Origin: Chondrosia reniformis
Lineage: Eukaryota > Porifera > Demospongiae > Chondrillida > Chondrillidae
Assembly: GCA_947172415.1 (NCBI GenBank)
Contig: OX359201.1
Coordinates: 6,312,501-6,376,500 of the forward strand
Direction of reading: 5' to 3'
Length of the DNA: 64,000 bases
The translations under genes and the position numbers were made by a program. Below the pieces are notes generated by a model. The model was not told where the DNA came from and made no database searches. It saw nothing but the letters and a program-made list of their open reading frames with translations. How positions within the stretch are numbered: position 1 is the first letter of the stretch; each line of letters opens with the position of its first letter. Shown piece after piece: positions 24,001 through 35,641 of the stretch.

Positions 24001-26059
24001 ATGAACCATTACTGTGTTGTTTATAAACATATTTATATATGTATATAGAATAGTTTCCTTCTCAATGTGTTCATGAAAATTTGTTTCAATTTAATATAGC
24101 TTGTTCAAATATATATCCTTTGCTTATTAATCTGATTTGAACTTTAATTACAGTATAATGATCTCAGGTTACCTAGACAATGACCCCACATAATATCCCA
24201 TCATTGGAGCAGCTGATGGTGATTTGATGAATTACTTGAATGATGTTCATCTAAAATATTTACACCAAATTAGGAATTAAAGGCAAAAAGTTTACACCAA
24301 GTTTTTGAAAAGAATTACATTAAGCAACGGGAGCTAATGCTTCAAACAAGATTAAACAGTCTAAGGTTAGTCATTGTAATAGAATAAGGGTTTCTTCTAA
24401 CTGCATCGAACTTATTTTTGTAAAGGTTCATCTTTAGACTTTGGGAGCGTCTAGAGATGCAGTTTTTTCTTCTCGATTCTTCTATCTGCCAAATGTTTCG
24501 ACCCAGGGGGTCTTCTTCAGTGACTGAAACGTTTGGCAGATAGAAGAATCAAGAAGAAAAAAAACTGCGTCTCTAGACGCTCCCAAAGTCGAAAGATGAA
24601 CCTTTACAAAGGTTAGTCATTGTGTTAGATATTTTAAACAGCCAAAGATTTGTATTGATTTATATGTATGTATATATATACTACAACCAAACATATATAT
24701 GTTGCGAATATACTTCTGTCTGCATGGAACGATTTGTGTAATAATATGACCTTTGTTGTATTATCACATTGTGTAAATTAATGATATCTGGTATCTGGTC
24801 ATTTGTTTTGACTTATATAATTAATTCACTTCATTAAAAACCTTTATGAAGTGAGCCTCGTTCACTTTGTGGATTTTTAAATATACCATTATAGTTATAA
24901 TTAAATTGCCTAGCAACCTAATAACTTGCACAGGCTTATTTAGGGCTTAGTTCAGCCTAATATCAATCAATAAAAACTGGCTTCCTTGAGAGAAATCTAA
25001 ATTATACTTCTGCCCATCGAGCTGTTGCTTTTGATAAGGTCCACTTCATTTGGTGATCAGCTATATGTATGTACATATAAGAAAAGATATACGTATATAA
25101 ACAGACAATACCGGCATGTCAAGTCAGTGTTTGGCATAATGACCATATATATATCTACCTATTGCATAATATGTATATATACAACAGGTAGTGATGTACG
25201 TATATATATGTATACATATACTCCACTAGGTATAATACAACAGGTAGTGATGTAGGAATGTCAGCCATTTTAAGGCCAAGTAGTCTTTCCCTGTTACCCT
25301 CACAGGAGAGAACATTTGGTAAGGAGCATGATATTTGAACAAAAATATTGTAAATACATTTACATGAGTTTTTTGTATATTTGTTTATTTATGATTTGAT
25401 AACACAAATGTACGTTTACAGGTGGTACAACTGACACACTTCTCCAAAGGAGCCCGCAAGTTCAGGCACCAGGAATGCAGCCAGTACCTGCCTACCCACT
25501 ATTAATGTCGCCTGCCTCCCACCATTCAACACCGGGATTCCCCTTTAGACTCGCCACTCCCTTTCAAGGACTTAATCCCTTACAAACATTTAATGCAATA
25601 CAGCAAAACTTTGCAGCACCACTTCAAGACAGTTTCCCTCAAAATTACTTATTACCAAGATCTGCGCCATTTGTGTCCCATCAGTCAACTTCACCTATAC
25701 AAGTACACCAACCATTGAACAGACACTCCCCTGCCCTGCCCACTAATCTATACATCCATGCCACATCCCCTCGACCTACTAATCTTCTTCAAACATCACT
25801 TTTACCAGATGCATCACCGACTGCATATGTCTATGGGATGCATATGACAGCTAATCAGGGGAATCCCCTAGTACGGTTGCTACCCTTACAGATGAGAATG
25901 TCAGCGGCAGTGGCACCCACACCCAGGACACTACCACCCTTCACCCTCTCTGTCCAACAGCTGCAGCCTGTAGATGATGTTGCCATGGCAACAACTTCCT
26001 TAACAAGTCCTAGCTCCAAAGACTATGCATTTATAGATAAATCTTCTAGAAAAAAATAA
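21059..26059 (+). CDS. bHLH-zipper protein B (paralogue of the gene at 3562)
   Basis: Five exons (21059-21267, 23254-23362, 24274-24365, 25275-25318, 25422-26059) sum to 1,092 nt, 363 residues, with all phases matching. An acidic run (DDEDEDEEL) precedes RPPSLRMTEDGKKERDP and the basic region with His63, Glu67, Arg70 and Arg71. Helix 1, loop and helix 2 are in exon 2, which is exactly 109 nt as is the equivalent exon of gene A. Exon 3 is a leucine-zipper-like helix (ELKAKSLHQVFE, then LMLQTRLNSL). The C-terminal half is Pro/Ser/Gln-rich, consistent with an activation domain. A nuclear E-box-binding role is inferred. Start at 21059 chosen because it opens the low-complexity N-terminus. A foldback element lies in intron 3, immediately after the exon 3 donor. 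Confidence 0.8.
22658..22701 (+). ncRNA. Hammerhead-like motif, separate family
   Basis: CCATA (22658-22662), CTGATGAG (22663-22670), the hairpin TCCTCATGAGGA, then GAAA, ATAGCTGT, cleavage triplet GTC (22694-22696) and TATGG (22697-22701), which pairs with the opening CCATA. Stem III ATAGCTGT is nearly self-complementary. The C that should pair with the G after CTGATGA is missing and there is one extra A after GAAA, so this is probably a relic. It lies in intron 1 of bHLH-zipper gene B, sense strand. Confidence 0.4.
23122..23220 (+). repeat. Truncated copy of the hammerhead-bearing repeat
   Basis: It begins GCTGTCTGGCCCAGTGGACC, essentially at the predicted cleavage site of the hammerhead motif, and continues with the GGGACTCTTGTATCC and TGTAGGAAAATAG blocks of the family. 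The upstream ribozyme half is absent. Confidence 0.5.
23680..23800. mobile_element. Small foldback element with 'GGGTCTTCATCAGTGAC' centre
   Basis: Arms AAACAACACTGAAATTACTT (left, imperfect) and its inverse flank ATGTTTCAATCCGTGGGTC and TTCATCAGTGAC. Related to the larger foldback elements by its central motif. In intron 2 of bHLH-zipper gene B. Confidence 0.55.
24378..24610. mobile_element. Foldback element flanked by a 13-bp direct repeat
   Basis: Inverted arms run from TTTGTAAAGGTTCATCTTT (from 24417) to their inverse ending at 24610, with GTTTCGACCCAGGGGGTC and CTTCAGTGAC in the loop. GGTTAGTCATTGT occurs at 24365-24377 and again at 24611-24623, consistent with a target-site duplication. 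The left copy contains the exon 3 splice donor of bHLH-zipper gene B. Confidence 0.75.
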
Positions 26060-26198
26060 ATTACAAATAATTTATATATTTTATAACTTATTAAGCATTT
26101 CTTTTCGGTGAATTTTTATTAATAATATACATTTTCAAATATTGTTTACAACTTTTGAGATAATATTGTTAATATATTTATACACTCAAATAAATGAG

Positions 26199-29100
26199 TT
26201 AAGTAAAACTGAATCCATGGCCTCCAAATTTCAAAGCAACCTCCAACCTGTCCTTGAGAATCTCCATCGTGGGATATTCAGGAAGTTTGAGCAAGTTAAA
26301 GCTATATTATGTATAATTAATCAGTGGCAGGTGACCAGTAGGGAGAGTTATATAACATGTTATAATGTAAACATGGGCTCTAATAAAATCACAATTTGGT
26401 ACTTCATTAGAACACAAGTGTGATAACTTCCTGGCTGGTAGTTAATATGTGAAAATTAAATAAACTTAATGAAATCACATGTACATTCTTGCTTGAAGTT
26501 GCACCTACGTATACTACTAGTTACTATGTGCAATATTTTAAATGATTTTACTACTGAACTCCAGGAAAAGGTATTTTTGCATAAATTCCATATTTATCTA
26601 TTTTCTAAACTAACCAGGTGCTTGCTGAAGGCAGGATGTATTCTGTATATTCAACTTTAGTGATAGTGAATTTAGTAGGTCCACTAGCACCAATCAAGCA
26701 TGCAAAACCTCCCATTGGCACTCTTGAACTGCACAAAAAACAAAGAAGCCACAATCTTTACATTATGATAAGGTAAAGGGGAACAAAGGATAAAAGTATG
26801 GGTTAAACTAACTATTATCAACCATAAAATAACATTAGCGACACTTGGTTTATCATGCTTATGCTAATTGGAACTAAACACTTGGCTTCAAAGCAATAAA
26901 GTAAACCTCCTTCATGAGGTAAGTATTAGAACTATACATCAAAAGACATCACATGAGATAATCTGAAGAATTCAAAGGAATTTACAAGTGCGATTCTTTT
27001 GATTAGGTTGACTATGGGTCCCTGTGAAGATCTAGTGAATATATGGAGTAACCACATGTGAATTATCCTAATTTGTTCCGCAGAGTTACAACACAAAGCA
27101 AGTAGACAGACAGACTGCAAATCGCTAAACAATTGGTTTCAAATGCCTCTATCAACTTTTAACACCAAAAGACATACTGTCAGGGTGACAAAATTGCATA
27201 TTTGGTCTTAATTTACATAATATTTCAAATAAAGACTTTCATTTTCCCTAGCAACTTACAATATATGTGTAATATATTAATAGGATAACCTCGACTATGC
27301 GGATTAATCTCCATTTATAAATACAGAAAAGGTGGACTATTGAAATGTACCAAGGCAAAACCCATTGTAATCTGCTATACATCACAACGTTAATTAGAAT
27401 TGATTTTCTCGTTGTGGGTGATAGCGAATGGGTGGATACCATCTTCATACATTATGCATCAGTGACCAGAATTCTCAGATTACCTTCCAGTAACAAACTG
27501 TAGTAGCTTTGCCTTTGTGGATTGATCATACTCACCAACGACTTCCCAGAACCACTATAAGACATTAGACATTAAACAGATTGTATCTACAAACATACAG
27601 ACTGCATTACCATTACAATACATACAGATTGTATCTATTTATATACATATAAATCATATACTACATATATAAATACAGACTGTACGTATACTATTACATA
27701 AATTAAAGACCAAGAAGAAGACAAAGATTCTCAGGGTCACTGATGAAGGGTAGAATTCCCAGAACAGCTGTCTGGCCCAATGGAGAAAGGAAGAAAAGAA
27801 GCCTAACTGTATCCTCATCCAAAGCTCTACAGGTTTGCCCCAAGTAACTAGTCTAAGAAATTTGTGTTTCAGTCTCTTTATGTTTCCTTAGGTTTATAGC
27901 TCATAGTTTTTGGAATTATTATATTTCATACATGAGGACTTCACATTTGCCATATTAATTAGGATCTAAAGCTTCAATGTCATCACCTAGTAAGTGAACT
28001 TCAATTCTACCCATTAGCTCACTGTGCTCCTTGGGAGACATGAGTGGGTGGGGTAAATCCAGGCTAGGGTCAGATGATGACAAAATTGTTTTGGTTGCGA
28101 TACTTAATAAAAATCATACATGTATTGTGTTGTGTGCTTCAGTATAGTCAGACTGGTAGTCAGTGTTGGTCTGCCAGTCTTCAATGTCAATTTGAGGCAG
28201 TCCGGACATTAAGAGTTCCTATAGGGGAGACACAACAACGAAGGGATACAATAAACAAGCTAGTGAGAGATCCTGTACGCTTGATTATACAGCAAAAGAT
28301 GTACAAACCATATACACAATACAAATTGCCAACAACCATAACTTAAAAACTTGTTTAATGCAACAAGAGTTGCTGTAAGAGCAGGAAGGTAAAAGCCATA
28401 TGACGCAGTGCACATCCAAGTGAGATATGAAACTGCAAGTACAGTTCAATATAAGAATACTATTACAAGTTCTATATTGCACCAAAGAAGATATCTTTGT
28501 TATTCTTAGTTAAAACTCTTTTCCCATCCATTCCTGCCTACTTACACAGGACATGTACCAAACATTGAGGAGATTATGTATACGATGTAGTGGATTAAAA
28601 TATCTTGCCTCTTGGTTGCTATAGTTACCTTTTGACTAAATTCCAAGTTCTTAAAATAAAAATAAAGTGTTTATGTGTGTGTTTGTGTTCATTATTTACT
28701 CACAAGTTCGTATTCATCAAAGAGTGACAACAAACTAGGAGGAATAATTTCATGGAAGCCAGAAAGGAAGCTTTGGATTTGGGAATGAATTGCTTGGGTC
28801 AGCTTAAGTTCAGCCAATAATTGTACATATTCATCCTACATACACGTAGACACATACATAATAGAGTAGTGAGGAATGAAACCAGGACCATTTTAATTGA
28901 ATTCATTGCTTGTCTTTTTTACGGATAATTATTCAAAATGGCTGCCTACATGAGCCAAAGAATTGCTAAATTTAACCTCAAATATGGCCATTTGAAAGTG
29001 CTGTATGGAATAGCCTTGAATCAATACTTAGCTAAGAAAGAAAAGCAATCTCAATTCATACAAACTGGAGGGACTACGTAGCTTACCTTATTACAGTCAG

Positions 29101-32100
29101 TTACAGCAATAGTAGACCCTCCAGGTTTCAATTCACTCTCTTTTGTCTGTCCGAAGGCATCTGTTTCCACAGTGAAAGTGATGCCTAAACTTAATTGGTC
29201 AATTTCATGGTCCAAAAGCCACTAAAAAGAAATTAGACTAGGATAACTAACCAGGAAAATTGATCACTCAAATTCACATAATGATATTAAGTCATATCAA
29301 AGTCATGCCATTCATTTATTACCACGTGTTATATATAGGTAATCACTAAAATAACAGTCCATTATATAAAAATTAACAAAACTGTTTAAAGTTATTTTTT
29401 CAAAGATGGCATTCTTGTGCTAATAATTATGTAGTTATGTAATATTTTAATTGGTAAACATACTTGCAAATTGGTTGCATAAGCAGGATCTATACTCTCT
29501 ACATCTTTATAATTTACAGGAATACCTACACACATAAATACATGAACTATATATATACGTATATGCAACTTGTGTACCAATACAAGGAAGGCAGTCGTGA
29601 AGAGAGAAAAAGAAAAAATGTTTTCAGGACATGTACGATGCAGTTTTAAACATATGTATGTGACACAATCCATGTATCCTTTATAAAGTGCTATATAGGA
29701 CAAAGTAGCCCTGCAAATGAAGCACTTAAATATAATAATAATAATAATAATAATACAACAAGTACGTATATCAATATACATATAGGACATATGTTAAGCA
29801 AATATTCGCTGGAAAATATTACGTCCAATCAGCCAAGTGACCACAGTCTAATCTTGGCTGGGGGACCAAAGTCCTAATATTTGCTTATCATCATAGCCCT
29901 TTACACAGGCCAAGTGTAATTACTTCATAAAGTACGTACATATATATACGTATACATAAGTCCAGTGAGTGTCCAAAGTGAGTCATTAATGGGATATACT
30001 ACTGGTCTTAATTAATTCTTGATATTGAAACTAATATTAATGTATAAATTTCCAACTGTGTGTATACATTTAGATTGAAAATGGAGTATCTGAAAAATTA
30101 TAAAATGGCTGCACTTTAGAAGTGTCTATTTCTGTGGCATATATTCCACATACAGGTCATATTATCCATATCAAAAAGAAAAAAAAGAAAAAAATGGTTA
30201 AGCCATCACAATCAAATGTCTAAACTCACTCAAAATGTGCTTATAAAAGGACCTGGTGAAGTAGACGTTCAAGAGCTGTTTGTGATAGACTGCCAAACCC
30301 ATCAGTTTACCGGCAAAAGTGAAGTAATTTAGGTGGTCAGGGTTAATATGGGACAAGCTGTTTGGCTGAAATGTGGCACCTTAAAAAGGGAAAAAAAGAA
30401 AAAAGTAGCTTAACAGCAGAACACAGAGTGTATTCAGTATCAGCCTACCATCTGTTGATGGAATGAAAAGGGCATAATCTGGATTGAGGATTTCAGAGGA
30501 GAGAGTGTCAAACCATTCCTTTAGAACACCAGTGCCCTGTGAAGGAGATAAAAGCAGCGATCGCACAGCTGAGATGTAAAAGATGGAGTGCACACGTACC
30601 ATCCCTTCTTCTCCCATAAATTGTATCACAAGCCTTTCCTTGAAATGATCTGCAGGTTTTTCTTGCAAACCGGAACACGAACTTCTAAAGAGGTTCTCTA
30701 CAATACATACAAATAAGGTATATAGTGATGCAATGCAATATAGAAGAATTATTGTGTTCTTCTAAGAGCAACTCTCCTAAAAGTCTTCCCACTACATCTT
30801 TGAGATGACGATTGTGGTGAAGATGACAATTGTGATGAAGATGACGATTGTGGTAAAGATGACAATTGTGGTAAAGATGACAATTGTGGTAAAGATGACA
30901 ATTGTGATGAAGATGACAATTGTGGTGAAGATGACGATTGTGGTGAAGATGACGATTGTGATGAAGATGACGATTGTGATGAAGATGATAACGATTATAA
31001 TGGTGGTGACAAAAGTGGAGATGATAATTAGTAGTGATAATGGGTTTTCTTACCTCTTTCAATCCTCAATGGTTCTTGGTTTAAAAGTCCAATCCCTGGA
31101 TTAGGAGGATGGCCAACATAGAGGTTGTCATAGAACCACTTTGACCTCATCTCATAAGGCTAAAGTGTGTTCAATAAAATTATGACACAACAGAAAGGTA
31201 TTGGTAGTTGAGGCACATTTGGTGTGCACATACAGAAATTATATACTTACTTGCTGACGAATAATTTGCATAAATTTTGGAAGTAGTTCATGATGTTCCA
31301 ACAGAAAATGGAAATGAGCAAATATCAAAGTTGGATTCCTGAGGAAAGATCAGATATACGTATGTTACTCTGCCAGACACGTAAACATGTTCACACAATT
31401 TGCATATTTATATTAAATAAAAATGATTTCAAACATTAAGAACTTGGATTTGATTTCCGTGGTTAATTATTATAAACATAAAAGTTGCAAAATGTAAAAT
31501 AAAACGTATATTTTAGTAATAACTGACTTTGCTAATAACATCTTTAGTACAGTTTCATGTCTTGTGACAAATCTAGCCATCATTGGATGCATGGAACCAC
31601 AGAGGCTAAAAAGTTAATGCAAACAGTATATAAAAGTTAAGAGGTACCTGATTTTGTATTCACATAAAACATGTGGAACCTTTCATATATTATTATCATA
31701 AACTGATGACTTACACAATATTCTTGACCTTCAGCTGTGCTTTGCAGCAAAGAGCAAAGGCATGCATCACTACAGAAAGCCTTTCTGCCATCAAATCAAC
31801 TGAGGATTGAGTATTGGCATCTATGGGAATTGACAGATAGATGGGTAGATGGAAGTATGGATGGGTGGGGTAGATGGATGGATAGGTAGATGGATGAGTG
31901 AATGGATGAAAAGATGGATGGTGGATGGTGCATGGATGGATGGATGGGTGGGTGGATGGAAGGATGGATAGGGGGTTAATAGAAAGGCACACTATTCAAT
32001 TTACCTTTCTCAGCTTCAATGGAGGGTTGCAATTCTGCTGGAGACTCAACTGACATACTTCTCTTTATTTCATCAATGGGATGAACTATACGCTCTAAAT

Positions 32101-35100
32101 TAAGACTTTGTCTGTTCATTTTTTTGCTAGCTAAGCTTGACAAATAGACCTTCCTTCTCACAGGGGGGACACTTTGAACAATAGCAGCTGCAACATTCTC
32201 GGAAACTTCAAGTATATTACTGGCCTTTCCTGTTAGTGAAGTGTCTTTTCTTAGGTGACCTGATACTGTCTCAGTGGTGTCTATGGTAAAGGAAGAATAA
32301 TCATAGGACAATGTGTCTTATAGAATTAAATTTTTCCAACTTCCACATTGGAATGTAAAAAATGGTATATCGCAATAATATCGGATCGAATCAGTAATTA
32401 TCGAAAATCGCCTACCATGTTCTGGGTCAGTTTTGCTTATCTCGAGATTGAGAAGGTCAAACCACGACTGCAAGGCGTCCCAAATGGGCTTAAAGACATC
32501 AAACACAGATGACACAAGTTGTGATGGAGAGGAAAGCGGCTCTTCATAGTTAGAAAGAATCCTATTCTGGGTCTGTGGAGGAGAGTTTGCTGATGAAGAG
32601 GAACTCTGTCTTTCTCCTGCAGAAGTATTCCTTCTTCGCTGTTTAACCTTAATGAGGTTAATATCCATTGCTGGTTCATAAAGAGAACAGACTATTCTCA
32701 TTCCTCTTAGAAACTTGGGAGTGAGAGCCGTGGAATCACTGTTATTACTGCAGATAAATGTGTGGTCATAGGAAGATGCACAAGGGAGAAGGGAGTGAGC
32801 AAGAGGGAGAAGGAGAGAGAGAGGAGAGAGGGAGTGGGAGAGAGAGGGAGAGATTAGAAGAGAGGAAAGGTTATAACAGAGTATAACAAGGAAAGCATCA
32901 CAAATAAGTGGGTATTAATGGAGTAAAAGAGATAACAAAATAAAGGAAGACATAAAATTAATTTAGAAAACAGTGTGACTGGGAGATTGTTAACTTACCT
33001 AAGAAGCTCCATTCCTGTTTGATGTACTTTACTAGCCAACCTCTCCAGTATGGTGGCATCTATAGTATCACTTAATGTGTTACTGAGGGCTCTTAGTGCT
33101 GACAAAACCTGTCCAAAAACAAGTGAAAAGGTACAATTTTGTTGCAACCCTAGAGAAGAGACAACACTACCTGTTCTTCTGGTAGCTTCTCATCAAATGC
33201 AAGACCAATTACACGACTAAGTAATCTTGGGTACTTCTCAAGAATCATTATGGTACAGGAATTATAGCCATCCTAATAAAATAAAAGGTCAAACCACAAG
33301 TGTTTACTTTGGGAAAAAGTTGATTTAAATAGGGTTGCGAAACTATAATAAGTGTGTTGTATGAGCCGAGAGAAGGTTAGCATCTCCCTCGATAAGGACG
33401 AGAACGTCTTCGGACGTATACAACACATGGTTAAGGCCCTGCCACATACTTCGTGGCGTCTAACCAATTTTTTATTCTATGAGTAGAAACGCCGGTACAA
33501 AGCCTTCTACTTCTACTTCTATCGAAGCCGTCGACCCTGTCGGACGAGACGATGTACGCTTAATAAAATTACCGTTATCAAATGTAAAAAAATCGAACGC
33601 ATTCCTTTCATTAGCAAGGTAGGCGTTTGTGTTTAAACGAAATCGTAAAAATTGCGAGATCTAAAGACGTTTAACTTAGTCACGAAGTTGCCGTCTTCTT
33701 CCTCGAATCTATTTTACCATATATGGGCATATGGCCTACGACTCTGAAATGTCTCACTTTAACACACAGATCCAAGGGATGTACGCCGTTCTTGTCGGCA
33801 ACACAATTAGCTCCATAATCCAGCAATATCTTAAGGCAATTCACTTGGCCATTTCGACATGCACAATACAACGGCGTCCTTCCATGACAATCTGAAATGT
33901 TACAATCTCCACCCTTTGAGATTAATAGAGTGACTGCCTAAAGAGAAATAAGAACAGTCTCAATATAATTTTGCGGAATATACAAGTGCGGAATCATGCA
34001 AAGAATCTTGTAAACAAAAGAAGCTCTTAAATTTAAGGTGAAGAAGGACTAGCTTGTACAAAGTGCTATTGAGATAAGCTTACAACATACAAGAAATATA
34101 TGTGACCATCCTACCTTAGTGTGTCCATTTTGGCATGCAAAGTGTAATGGTGTTTGGCCTTGTGTATCCTAATGATTTAGAGAGGATGGTAAGGAATAGT
34201 GATAAACCATTGAGGTACCTTGAGAGAAGAAAAATAATTCCCAATCTCTCAGCAACTTACTGGAGCTGTTGGAGAAGCTCCATGATTTAAAAAGTTGACC
34301 AAAAGTTCTACTCTTCCACTGCAAGCTAACCAGTGCAGCTGAACATGTAATAAGAGAGAGAGGAAATTAGAAATAGTGGTTCACCTCAACAAGTACTAAC
34401 CACTGTCAATCCATTTGTATCACAGAGTGTCATATCTGATCCAGCATCTAGCAATCTCTTCACACATTTCATGTGACTGAATGGAATATGACACAAGAGA
34501 GAAAACCAATACAATAATTTACATTACTGTCACAATAAAATTTCTGTAAATTGTTAATAAACAAATGTATGATAAATGGTACAGTTAGTATTGGGCACAT
34601 ATAACACTTGTGTAGCATGTAAAATGCAAGTTAGCACCATATACCCATTCCTAGCAGCATGATAGAGGGCATGTACTCCCATCAAGTCTTTTGTGTTAGG
34701 GTCAGCCCCTCGCTTCAGAAGGACATCAATGCACTCCAAAGCTCCCACACTACAGAAATTAAACAACGATATGTTAGAAATTCAATGACTTTTTTGATTG
34801 GAAATATCATAATATATGCATGCTTGTATTTGAACAAAGGCATGAAATCTTTAATATTGTAATATAAATTAACTTGGAAGCCTCTATCAGCCACTTAATT
34901 ATAATATGACATATTAGATGATGAGTTCTGTAACAGTGTGAAACAAAGTGCTTCAGTCTGTAGACTTTTATCAGCTCAAGCAGCACCCTAAGTCAAACAC
35001 TGCACACTAGGGACACCAGAACAGTAACTTAGGCGCTGCTTGATGCTTGGTTACCTTGCTCCTGAATGGAGAAGGGTACGCTGGCTCCGCCCCATCTGGT

Positions 35101-35386
35101 GGTTGACATTGATGATTGAATTGTTATCCAAAAGTTCCGAGAGCTGCTTGAATTGGTTTTGCATAACAACTGACAACAGCATGTGTGCTGCGTCTTCTGG
35201 ATCTGCGCATTCAGGGGACAAAGGTCAGTTGAAACAAACAAATATTAATCAACAATATGTGTACACGGTCCGATGTTTATTGTAAACAAGTTGTAAACAC
35301 CTTTTTATTTAACTATTACCTGAAGGAAGAACGACCGTTCTACCCTTCCTTAGAGCTTTCTTTAAAACGTTCACAAAGTTATCCAT
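26199..35386 (-). CDS. HACE1: HACE1, ankyrin-repeat HECT E3 ubiquitin ligase
   Basis: Twenty-five exons on the minus strand, first 35320-35386 and last 26199-26301, total 2,952 nt, 983 residues (human 909). Order: 35055-35196, 34645-34749, 34401-34476, 34261-34338, 34115-34168 and 33758-33937 encode ankyrin repeats ([27 protein letters not shown]). The middle (33171-33272, 32999-33108, 32416-32747, 32005-32280, 31715-31820) is a Ser-rich linker, longer than in human. The HECT domain follows (31528-31605, 31251-31338, 31054-31159, 30600-30697, 30449-30536, 30230-30379, 29464-29525, 29087-29221, 28704-28835, 28120-28218, 27484-27554, 26615-26728), with [18 protein letters not shown] and [13 protein letters not shown]. 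Catalytic Cys950 is split across the last junction and lies 33 residues from the end, as in human. HACE1 ubiquitinates active Rac1 in vertebrates. Confidence 0.96.
27700..27840 (+). ncRNA. Hammerhead-like repeat, copy 3
   Basis: GGGTCA (27734-27739), CTGATGA (27740-27746), GGG/CCC stem II, then GAACAGCTGTC and TGGCCC (27773-27778). One A of the GAAA core is lost, so it should be inactive. It lies in the HACE1 intron between 27554 and 28120, antisense to HACE1. Confidence 0.5.
30805..30990. repeat. 18-bp minisatellite in HACE1 intron 15
   Basis: Units of GATGACGATTGTGGTGAA with several single-base variants, about ten copies, between exons at 31054-31159 and 30600-30697. The multiple-of-three period keeps both strands open, but there is no coding support. 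Confidence 0.9.
31830..31975. repeat. GATG-rich simple repeat in HACE1 intron 11
   Basis: Degenerate GGATGGATGG runs between the HACE1 exons 31715-31820 and 32005-32280, starting about 10 bp from the acceptor of the exon ending at 31820. Confidence 0.85.
32755..32870. repeat. Purine-rich (GAGAGG) tract in HACE1 intron 9
   Basis: A GGGAGAAGG/GAGAGAGG tract just upstream (in transcription) of the exon 32416-32747. In the transcript this is a long C/T run close to the acceptor and could act as an extended polypyrimidine tract. Confidence 0.6.
33331..33750. promoter_or_regulatory. CpG-dense patch in HACE1 intron 7
   Basis: I count 30 CpG dinucleotides between 33331 and 33750, against very few in most surrounding non-coding DNA. 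It spans most of the intron between exons 33758-33937 and 33171-33272. Candidate unmethylated enhancer or internal promoter; function is inferred only from composition. Confidence 0.35.
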
Positions 35387-35641
35387 CGTTTTATCCCTCA
35401 CCACTTGATCACCTGTGCTCGCGATAAGGTATATAGGAGCTATGATAGGAATACTGCATGGGACTTCCCAATAATGATACTATAAATAGCTCAAAATGTT
35501 ACTAAATTTAATTCTTTGCTCGTGTGCTCCATTAGTACTTTACGACATTTAACGTTAGCTTTCGTTTCGGTTCAGTAGGCGTGCTCCACGCCCCCATCCC
35601 ACCAGAGCGTACGAGAGCAGTTTAGGAAACATTTCTCAAGA
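35387..35641. promoter_or_regulatory. Bidirectional promoter HACE1 / LHFPL
   Basis: 255 bp between divergent start codons, relatively CpG-rich, including a GGCGTGCTCCACGCCC stretch at about 35578-35593. No clear TATA box on the LH side. Confidence 0.5.

Noticed and set aside
27950-28070. HACE1 exon candidate [11 protein letters not shown]
   Set aside because: It lies in a dispersed repeat (also near 22741) and stops quickly; the correct exon with [15 protein letters not shown] is at 28120-28218.
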